DNA of 11,636 nucleotides from Pelagophyceae sp. CCMP2097. Its lineage: Eukaryota > Sar > Pelagophyceae. This document shows, in pieces, positions 6,416 to 11,636 of this stretch. The stretch is from the NCBI GenBank assembly GCA_026770575.1, contig MU657556.1, forward strand, positions 8,690 through 20,325, read 5' to 3'. Numbering within the stretch: the first letter of the stretch is position 1; each line of letters begins with the position of its first letter. The translations under genes were made by a program, and so were the position numbers. The notes under the pieces were generated by a model. It saw nothing but the letters and a program-made list of their open reading frames with translations. It did not search any database and was not told the origin of the DNA.

Positions 6416-6833
6416 GTGCGTCTTGAGGCCAGGTGGGGCCGTCGGCGGGTGTGCTCCTCAATAGTCAACCGCTGGCACCCCCTCGCGACTGGCCCGTCCC
6501 AGCCCGACGTATGGAGCTCGCCGTCTAGCCTCTGCATGTTTGCGTCATAGGATTCCGCATTCGAGGAGGCGATCGAGAAGGGACGGGCGTATCTAATTCG
6601 ACAGGTCGCCAGCACCTTATCCCGACGCATCCACAACGTTCAACAAATGCGGGTGAGCACCCGCAGTCCGAAGGTAGAGTCGAGGCCTTTAGACAGCTCA
6701 TCAAAGCCCCCAGAACGGCCCTCGACTAGTCCCTGAGACGACCCTTTGAAGAGATCCTCGAAGACCCCAGCACTACCTATAGAAACCGTATGGATGCGGC
6801 CCGACGTCACCCCATAAAAACAGCGCAATTTAG
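6416..6833 (+). other. Probable long intron or degenerate insert (418 nt)
   Basis: Donor GTGCGT at 6416 and acceptor GCAATTTAG at 6833 would join EAEKH to VQIEAFVDVAND in phase 0, changing frame 2 to 0. It is much longer than the other introns (65-115 nt). Inside I see stops in all forward frames and no recognisable gene. A 62-codon antisense ORF (6828-6640) is probably chance. The segment may contain a small insertion. Confidence 0.4.
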
Positions 6834-7340
6834 GTGCAAATCGAGGCGTTTGTGGACGTCGCGAACGACCCCCTGTACCAAAGGCCGCAGGAGTTAGAGG
6901 AAGTCCTCAAGGGCGAAAACTTTGAATTTATTTTGAAAGCCATGCACGAGGTGGTGGACGCCTCGTCGCCGGACCGATTGGCGAGGTCGAGCTACCACTT
7001 CCTCAAGCAGACGCTGGGCGTGATGACTAACGGCCAGCTCTTGGCGGACTTAAAAGCAGAGGCGCCCTACGAGGACAACGAGGGAGACGAATCGGCGGCG
7101 CCGCGCCGCGCCTCGATTGAGGACCACGAAGGACAACGGCGGACCTCGCTGCTCGAAGAAGATCGGCAGGCCTCGTTGGCGCCGCGCGGGCGCGCCACAT
7201 CGCGTACCAAGAGCACCAACGCGGCCGAAAAGCCGTCGCCCTCCGAGGGAGCTCCGGCTGACGCGGAGACCGGCGCAGCCGCCCAGTCCGTTCACGAGAG
7301 TTCACGAAAGCGAAAGCCGAACAACCGGCACGACTCGTGA
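6834..7340 (+). CDS. C-terminal exon of the + strand gene
   Basis: Frame 0 begins directly after TTTAG at 6831-6833, again an in-frame TAG that forms the acceptor. It reads VQIEAFVDVANDPLYQRPQE, then a mixed helical segment (GENFEFILKAMHEVVDAS, SSYHFLKQTLGVMTNGQLLA), followed by an acidic/basic disordered tail (DNEGDESAAPRR...) and ends with SSRKRKPNNRHDS and TGA at 7338-7340. The RKRKP motif is a plausible nuclear localisation signal, fitting a transposase that must reach the nucleus. No domain is recognised. Whether it truly belongs to the same transcript depends on the 418-nt intron; an independent small gene is possible, though there is no ATG at its start. Confidence 0.5.
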   Translation: MQIEAFVDVANDPLYQRPQELEEVLKGENFEFILKAMHEVVDASSPDRLARSSYHFLKQTLGVMTNGQLLADLKAEAPYEDNEGDESAAPRRASIEDHEGQRRTSLLEEDRQASLAPRGRATSRTKSTNAAEKPSPSEGAPADAETGAAAQSVHESSRKRKPNNRHDS

Positions 7341-7903
7341 TTCCAAAGCGCCGGCCTCGCCCCTCGGCCCACTGCATGTCGAGAAGGACCGGCAGTAACC
7401 GAACCCTTTAAAGTCAGAGGCGTGATCCCTCCTTCCGAGGGCCCCGGGCCTTCGTAGTGTCCGCACGCGGCCTCGACGATCAACAGGCTCCACGGCCATC
7501 GCGGGCTCTGCTTGGACCGAGGCCTGCCGTCGGGCGCCGCGGGATGGTCCGGCGAAAAGCTCGAGTGCCGGTTCATACACCGTGACGCGTTAGTCAGCGA
7601 TAGTTTGAGGAAAAAGTCCGGACAGGCAAGCAGTCCGGCGAGGATTGAGCCCGAGCGAGTATTCTAAATGCAAGCCTCGACTCGTCGGTTAACGTGGCTA
7701 TTAGAGCCCACGACTGCTGCTGTCCACCAAGTGGAGAAAGTCTAGGCCAATGGGCCGCAAAGCCCAACGGAAGGGGAACTTGCAGTGATCCGTCCGTTGG
7801 CCGTTGCGGCCCGTTGACGAAGAGGTGGATTATGGGCTTGAGGGAGGAACAGCGCTGGAGAGCCGCCCCCAACATGCAGGCGCGTTCCCGAGCCCACCAC
7901 TCT
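7341..7903. other. Intergenic region between converging genes
   Basis: No credible gene. The + strand gene ends at 7340 and the - strand pol ORF ends at 7904. A - strand frame stays open through 7903-7594 in a frame different from pol, but its sequence shows no motif. A 23-bp inverted repeat lies at 7749-7815. No polyadenylation signal or terminal repeat is clear. If pol belongs to a DIRS-type element, its tyrosine recombinase would be expected on this side; none is recognisable. Confidence 0.5.
7749..7815. repeat. 23-bp inverted repeat downstream of pol
   Basis: Arms 7749-7771 and 7793-7815 are reverse complements at 20 of 23 positions, separated by 21 nt. The stem contains GGGCCGCAA and CCAACGGA. 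It lies about 90 nt past the pol stop codon in pol orientation, so it would form a hairpin in the 3' untranslated part of that transcript. Function is unknown: transcript end structure, element terminus or chance remnant. Confidence 0.65.
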
Positions 7904-9784
7904 TCACTCGGTGGCAGTAGCAGCTTGCCTGACCAGGACTTCCCACGCCCCAATGAAGTCCGCGGGCAGGTGCGCGCGGACCGGGTGAAAGCCGCGCAGG
8001 CGAAGCAGGCGCGTCGCTTCGTCGACGTTCTCGTGCGAGAGGCAGTCGGTAATCGTATTGTCGAGGCCCGCGATGTGCTCGAGGCGGAGCCGGATGCCAT
8101 ACTTGCGTTGCGCTGCGAGGAAAGCTTCGTACGCGACGAACATGGTCTTGCTCGTTGCGCGCCCAGTGTTGACGACGTTGCACGAAGAAAGGCTGTCGCT
8201 TCGGCCGACGAAGTTGCGCGGCGCCGTGTCATCGAAGTGCCCTACTCCGCGCATGCCGAGGAGCACGACGAGGAAAGCGGCCGTGAGCAATTCGAGCGGT
8301 GAGATACTGACCGAGTCAGCACTACACTCGCGCTCGGCAGCCGTTAAAGTGGCCACGGCTCGGCGCGTTTCGTCTGACCAAGACCCGAACGCGTAGAAAC
8401 CGGCCACGTGGATGCCCCATCCGTCCCTCGTGGCAGCGTCGCCGGAGACGTTGTTGCCGCCGTGGTGGTACAACGGTGAAGTCGAAAAGGAGACGGGCGC
8501 CTCGAGCGCGGCGAGCACCGCCCGGATGTCGTCGACAAAGCGAGCCGAGATTGCGACGGATCGGCAGCCGGAACGCAGGGCTCGCGTCTTAAAAATGTTG
8601 GCTGCGTCTGAGAGGCACCCGTTGCCCGCTTGCAGCGTTGCGACGAATTCGTGCAAACCCACAAACGGCACGATCCAATCGACGACGTGGAACTGCCGCC
8701 CGTCGCACGCTAGGGCCTCCGCGGCGAGGAGGCGGTACTTTTCGCGAATAACAGCGCGCGGCCGCACAGCGCGCGCCTTGAGGTCGAATTCGCCGCCGAT
8801 AGCGTCGAAAGTTCGTGCCGCAGAAATCTCTTTTCCGCTGAGCGTGATGCCCAGGCGGGCGAGCGTACGGCGGACCGTTTCATCGAACCAGTAGACGAGC
8901 GGTCTGATGACAGCGTATGGGCTGTCGTCAGCATACGGGTTGGACCAAAACGCGCGCGCCTGTGCCACGTCGCCGCCAAACGCGGCGAGGCGCGCCTGGC
9001 GCCAACTGTAAACGTCGGCCCAAACGCCGTCTCTGCGGTTGGTAAAATTGTCTTCAAAGGAAGCGTCGAGGTCGTAAAGGACTATTTGCATCAAAATGTT
9101 CGACGTGCGCATGGCAGCGTCCGCGCTGCTGCTGCCGCCCATGGCCATGCGTCGGTCGGTGATGAAATTGCCGCGAAAAGTGGAGACGGTGAGCCAACGA
9201 TCCTCGATTCGCAAAGGGAGCTGCCGGAACCACGTCATAAAGTCATAACAACCGCCGTACGTGTCGACTCCAGCCGCTTCGCCGAGCTCGCACACGACGT
9301 CGACGCTGGTCCCGACGTCGTAGATGTCGAGCCATGAATAGCGCTTGAAAGCGGAGACGTCGACGTTGTGATTTGGCGCGTGGAACGCCCCGGTTTCGCT
9401 CCGCGCGCCCATGCGGTTAGCGTAGGAGCGCGCGGGCAAGAGCGAGGTCGCCGGGGAAGAATGGTTGACGATGTTGCGGAACCGCGGAGGACCACCGATG
9501 CAATTTGGCGGCTTTGCGACGATGTCGAGCGGGCGCAAGGAAATCGGCAGGTAAGGCGGCTGGAGCTGCGCCTGCGACACGATACCCAGTGCCTTCTCAG
9601 AACTGATGATTTCGTCCATCGCCGCGGCGTTTGCTACAACTTCGGGCGAGTTGGAAACGTAGATGCAATCGTGCGGCTGTTGCGGTCCGCACGCGAGAGA
9701 AAAGCCGAATTCAAGGCCGTGCAGCGCGTCTCTATCCGTCACGCCGACAAGCACGGCGCCGGCCTTGATGGCCTCGACGTCCAT
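7904..9784 (-). CDS. Reverse transcriptase-RNase H (pol), main ORF
   Basis: 626 codons from an ATG at 9784, ending in TGA at 7904-7906; the frame is open further upstream to about 9880. It copies element RNA into DNA and degrades the RNA strand. RT: residues 75-110 contain the P-x-L/V-x-KP segment and RFRNIVNHSSP; motif A is CYDFMTWFRQLPL (Asp 181); motif B is AMGGSSSADAA (214-224); motif C is YADD (284-287); the thumb begins at LGITLSGKE (311). RNase H: Asp 449 in SGDAATRDGWG, Glu 498 in SPLELL, Asp 530 in GRSDSLSSCNVVN, Asp 580 in HIAGLDNTITDCLSH, so all four acidic residues are present. No frameshift or stop occurs inside, which suggests a young copy. No LTR-element integrase core is seen after it. 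Confidence 0.85.
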   Translation of the reverse strand: MDVEAIKAGAVLVGVTDRDALHGLEFGFSLACGPQQPHDCIYVSNSPEVVANAAAMDEIISSEKALGIVSQAQLQPPYLPISLRPLDIVAKPPNCIGGPPRFRNIVNHSSPATSLLPARSYANRMGARSETGAFHAPNHNVDVSAFKRYSWLDIYDVGTSVDVVCELGEAAGVDTYGGCYDFMTWFRQLPLRIEDRWLTVSTFRGNFITDRRMAMGGSSSADAAMRTSNILMQIVLYDLDASFEDNFTNRRDGVWADVYSWRQARLAAFGGDVAQARAFWSNPYADDSPYAVIRPLVYWFDETVRRTLARLGITLSGKEISAARTFDAIGGEFDLKARAVRPRAVIREKYRLLAAEALACDGRQFHVVDWIVPFVGLHEFVATLQAGNGCLSDAANIFKTRALRSGCRSVAISARFVDDIRAVLAALEAPVSFSTSPLYHHGGNNVSGDAATRDGWGIHVAGFYAFGSWSDETRRAVATLTAAERECSADSVSISPLELLTAAFLVVLLGMRGVGHFDDTAPRNFVGRSDSLSSCNVVNTGRATSKTMFVAYEAFLAAQRKYGIRLRLEHIAGLDNTITDCLSHENVDEATRLLRLRGFHPVRAHLPADFIGAWEVLVRQAATATE

Positions 9785-9870
9785 GACGGTGGGGACGCGT
9801 CCACCGTGGACGCTGACGTGCGGGCGGCACGCGGCGTCGATGGTAAAGTGGTAGCGAATTGCGCCGGCGC

Positions 9871-10181
9871 GTTGCCGAGTCGGCGTGCGCGCCGCGCAGG
9901 AAAAGGTCAGTGTAGCACAGGAGCTCCTCCGTCTCGGCGACGAGGCGGGGGTCGATAGACTTGGCGGGCGCGGGAACCCCCGTGACGAGGTTGGGGATCG
10001 TGCGCACGAACTTGTGGACGTCTGTAGCGTCCACCGCGATGGGCCACCACACGTGCATCACGCGCCGCGACGACTGCTTGGACAGATGAAAGATGGGCTT
10101 GCCTTCTTGGCACGAGAGCACGACGAGGTCGAAGGCACCGCGAGTCGCGGCGGAGCTGCCAAGACCGCAGCCCCGATGCAA
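9871..10181 (-). CDS. N-terminal part of pol in the neighbouring frame
   Basis: The - strand frame containing GKPIFHLSKQSSRRVMHVWW, AVDATDVHKFVRTIPNLVTG and ETEELLCYTDLFLRG looks like genuine protein up to about 9880. It then loses sense, while the main pol frame becomes sensible from AGAIRYHFTIDAACRPHVSV (about 9863 downward). The two overlap in a GC-rich stretch and differ by a +1 shift, so this is either a programmed +1 frameshift or a single-base indel. The frame starts without an ATG (TTG at 10181) and stays open upstream to a TGA near 10305. That part overlaps the first 150-bp monomer, so the true start is uncertain. No domain is recognised; it precedes the RT fingers. Confidence 0.5.
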
Positions 10182-10189
10182 GCTGCGAA

Positions 10190-10600
10190 AGCGAGCTGCA
10201 GAGACTGCGGGCGGTGCGCGCCGAAAGCTGGCGTCCGCCGGTTTGTGTATAGCGAGCCGAAGAGTACGTAGAACGTGCGGCGGCTCTGCCGACCGTCGCG
10301 ATCACGCTCCCAAACCAGTAGCCCCTCTTTGCGAGATTAAGCTATGAGAACGGCCGCAGGGAGCTACGAACGGCGCGCGTCGACCGCTGGCCGCTGTCGG
10401 TTGGGCTGCGCAAAATGCGAGTGGTGTGGAGCGTATGGCGGCTCCGCCGATCGACGCGATCACATTTCAAAAGTGCGGCCTCGTTTGGCAAGAGCAAGCG
10501 GCGAGCAAACTGCTGCGAGTTGCGAGCGGCACGCACCGCCGGCTGGCGGCCGTCGATTGTGCAAGTGCGGGCGAAGACTGGGCATTGCGGGCCCCACTCG
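10190..10600. repeat. Tandem ~150-160 bp monomers, block 1 (about 2.5 copies)
   Basis: Homologous landmarks recur: a GCGAGCGGCACGC-like block at about 10202, 10362 and 10518, and CGGCTCYGCC near 10281 and 10439 (spacing 158). Other shared blocks are GACGCGATCAC, CAAGAGCAAGC and GGCGGCCGTCG. The third copy breaks off near 10600. The same monomers return at 11270-11636. Copies are well diverged, with clear indels, so the array is old or evolving under little constraint. Confidence 0.65.
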
Positions 10601-10789
10601 CTCCCCCCGGTGCGGAGCCTACTGCGGGCCCGCTTTGGCGTCGGCGTGGCCTGGTCCATACTGATCTGGCAGTCGCCGGGGGACCGCGTACTCACTCGCG
10701 ATCAGCCCGGTTTCCGCCACGCTCAAAATGGCCCAGAGGCCATACCTCATGCTGTTGTCACCGTACGCAAGGTTGCGTTTACACACGGG
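10601..10789. other. Unassigned segment between repeat blocks
   Basis: About 190 bp without recognised repeat units or gene. A + strand frame reads GVGVAWSILIWQSPGDRV here, which looks mildly protein-like, but it is part of a longer frame that runs through tandem repeats and is not accepted as a gene. Confidence 0.35.
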
Positions 10790-10882
10790 TGTACTACCCC
10801 GCGGGGGCGTGCAGAGGCGTGCCGCGCCGAGGCCTCCTACCCCGCAAGGCGCCCTGGGCCGAGGCGTACTACCCGCGAGTGG
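10790..10882. repeat. Degenerate GTACTACCC-CGCG repeat, about 3 copies
   Basis: Related units are GTACTACCCCGCGGGGGCG (from about 10792), CTCCTACCCCGCAAGGCG (from about 10837) and GTACTACCCGCGAGTGG (from about 10866), the last two preceded by CCGAGGC. Unit length is about 30-45 bp. It leads directly into the 65/70-bp array. Confidence 0.5.
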
Positions 10883-11046
10883 CAGCTCCCACGCCGCGCT
10901 GGCGGGGTGAACTTACTCAGGCCACGCTGGCGGAGTTTGCCCGTCGGCAGCACCCACGCCGTGCTGGCAGGGATGAACTTTTATACCCAGGCCGCGCTGG
11001 CGGAGTTTGTCCGTCGGCAGCACCCATGCCGCCCCGGCGGGGTAGA
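10883..11046. repeat. 65/70-bp tandem repeat, about 2.3 copies
   Basis: Units begin at CAGCWCCCAYGCCG at 10883, 10948 and 11018, giving spacings of 65 and 70 bp. Both full units contain CGCTGGCGGAGTTTG and CCGTCGGCAGCACCCA. The second is longer by 5 bp next to GATGAACTTTTATACC. Within each unit CACGCYGYGCTGGC recurs, so there is also a half-unit sub-repeat. The third copy is cut off where the 19/23-nt array begins. Confidence 0.75.
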
Positions 11047-11047
11047 T

Positions 11048-11262
11048 GTTTAGACTCGCGACGAGTATGCGATGTTTAGACTCGCGAAAAGTATTTAGAC
11101 TCGCGATGAGTATGCGCTTAGACTCGCGAAGAGTAATTATACTTGCGATGAGTGTGCGTTTAGACTCGCGACGAGTGTTTATGCTCGCGAGGAATGTTCA
11201 TTTAGACTCGCGATGAGTGTTTATACTCGCGATGAGTGTGCGTTTAGACTCCTCTACTCGAG
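11048..11262. repeat. Array of TTTAGACTCGCGAYGAGT units with 19/23-nt alternation
   Basis: Ten copies of an ACTCGCGA-type core start at 11054, 11080, 11099, 11122, 11141, 11164, 11183, 11206, 11225 and 11248 (the last is degenerate). Spacings are 26, 19, 23, 19, 23, 19, 23, 19 and 23, so the repeat is a 42-bp dimer of a long and a short unit. Long units carry a TGTGCG/ATGCG tail. The core ACTCG-CGA-CGAGT is an inverted repeat with a 3-nt loop; variants keep ACTC...GAGT. This looks like an array of protein-binding or structure-forming sites. It is not a CRISPR array: there are no variable spacers. Confidence 0.9.
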
Positions 11263-11269
11263 AACGTGC

Positions 11270-11636
11270 TACAGAAGCGAGCTGCACAGCCACGAGCAGC
11301 GCACGCCCGACAGCTGCCGGTTGTGCAGAGCGGGCTGATTATAAGCGTGAAGTGGACGGCGGTTCCGTCGATTGACGCGGTCACGCCCTGAAGATTGCGA
11401 CCTTTGCAAGAGCAAGCTGCAGAAGGTAATTGCAAAGAGCCGCGAGCGGCACGCGCGGACGGCTGGCGGCTGTTGGGTGCGCTACGCGAGCTGACGATGG
11501 ATACGCAGCGCGCGTTGGCTCCGCCGATCAGCGCCCAAAACTGCAGCCTTTTCTGTGCAAGCTGCGGGGGCGCGCTGCAGAAAGCCGCGGGCGGCGCGGG
11601 CCAATAGCTGGCGGCCGTCGGCGGTTGTGCAGAACA
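11270..11636. repeat. Tandem ~150-bp monomers, block 2 (about 2.4 copies, runs off the window)
   Basis: The same monomer family as 10190-10600. The AGCCRCGAGCRGC block starts at 11288, 11438 and 11583 (spacing 150 and 145), and the CGGTTCCGTCGAT / TGGCTCCGCCGAT block at 11360 and 11516 (156). The third copy continues past the window end. No gene is supported; open frames here follow from repeat phase and GC content. Confidence 0.7.

Larger units (their letters stand above)
402..7340 (+). mobile_element. MULE-like DNA transposon coding region (ends not defined)
   Basis: The + strand from about 774, possibly 402, to 7340 is occupied by pieces of one transposase gene, described exon by exon below. 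Recognition rests on the MULE-type core at 4203-5250: FMDATG with first Asp, STDCG with second Asp, CLYHV as the C-x2-H motif, and a later TDSMAETNFNQLK block like the TNNxxE-K block of SWIM/MULE transposases. Terminal inverted repeats and a target-site duplication were not found in the window. The gene either has many short introns or has lost its frame in several places; both seem to apply. The left AT-rich repeats could mark its 5' end. Confidence 0.6.
7749..10310 (-). mobile_element. DIRS/Ngaro-like retroelement fragment (RT-RNase H)
   Basis: The region encodes an RT linked to an RNase H in one ORF with no protease or integrase visible. The RT shape (RFRNIVNHSSP before motif A, YADD, then an LGITLSGKE thumb) and the RNase H form (DAATRDGWG, LELL, DSLSSCNVVN, HIAGLDNTITDCLSH) recall DIRS/Ngaro and the related algal and protist RTs more than Gypsy, Copia or LINE types. 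The diagnostic tyrosine recombinase, split direct repeats or LTRs were not found in the window, so the order is a motif-based opinion. Limits are set by the 3' hairpin and the upstream repeat array and are not true element ends. Confidence 0.6.

Noticed and set aside
1..7450. Terminal inverted repeats flanking the MULE-like gene
   Set aside because: The only similarity noted was TTTAAAGGG near 7407-7415 (reverse strand) to the left-edge motif; too short and imperfect to support a TIR.
7594..8232. - strand ORF continuing beyond the pol stop in another frame
   Set aside because: Considered as a recombinase or pol extension, but no tyrosine-recombinase R-H-R-Y pattern or other motif is visible; open frames of this size are common at this GC content.
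7694..8302. 202-codon + strand ORF opposite the pol C-terminus
   Set aside because: Complement of conserved RNase H codons; no motif of its own.
10415..11079. Two long + strand ORFs of 212 and 217 codons
   Set aside because: They run through several unrelated tandem arrays and their protein repeats mirror the DNA repeats; no domain; composition of chance frames in GC-rich DNA.
11048..11262. CRISPR array
   Set aside because: Units are 19/23 nt end to end with no unique spacers, no cas genes, and the context is eukaryotic mobile DNA.

Overview
The window looks like repeat-rich nuclear DNA from a GC-rich eukaryote, probably a protist or alga. I cannot name the lineage. The evidence is a MULE-type transposase, GT..AG introns that restore reading frames, a retroelement with a DIRS/Ngaro-style RT-RNase H, and several unrelated tandem arrays. 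No tRNA, rRNA, bacterial operon or CRISPR array was recognised.

Layout. Positions 1-290 are AT-richer than the rest and hold a 23-bp inverted repeat and four copies of a 13-bp motif. Positions 402-698 hold a small Lys/His/Arg-rich ORF of unknown function. From about 774 to 7340 on the + strand lies one large gene, or a chain of exons, for a MULE-like DNA transposase. In order it carries a basic N-terminus, a helical region, a ubiquitin-like domain, an Ala/Pro-rich linker, a possible WRKY/FLYWCH-type zinc finger, a transposase core (FMDATG, STDCG, CLYHV, then a TNxxE-K-like block), and a long low-complexity tail ending in a basic stretch. The reading frame changes many times. Several changes are explained well by GT..AG introns (best: 2393-2465, 3891-4005, 6183-6253). 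Others, near 3390, 3616-3804, 4545 and 5290, are not, so the copy is either mildly decayed or contains sequence errors.

Converging on it from the right, on the - strand, is a retroelement pol gene. A 626-codon ORF (9784 to 7904) has RT motifs A, B and C (YADD) and a complete RNase H (D-E-D-D), and extends upstream through one +1 frame change to about 10181 or beyond. No tyrosine recombinase, integrase or gag-like ORF was identified. The 560 bp between the two genes holds a second 23-bp inverted repeat and no convincing gene.

The right 1.4 kb, upstream of pol, is nested tandem repeats: roughly 150-bp monomers in two blocks (10190-10600 and 11270 to the window end), and between them a degenerate GTACTACCC repeat, a 65/70-bp repeat and a palindrome-bearing array with strict 19/23-nt alternating spacing. 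This arrangement could be a repeat-based 5' promoter region of the retroelement or a satellite it landed in.

The most interesting points are the ubiquitin-like domain in the transposase gene (conjugation-type terminus and K48/K63 missing), the 42-bp dimeric array, and the tandem monomers directly upstream of pol. All homology statements come from motif recognition by eye; no database search was possible.
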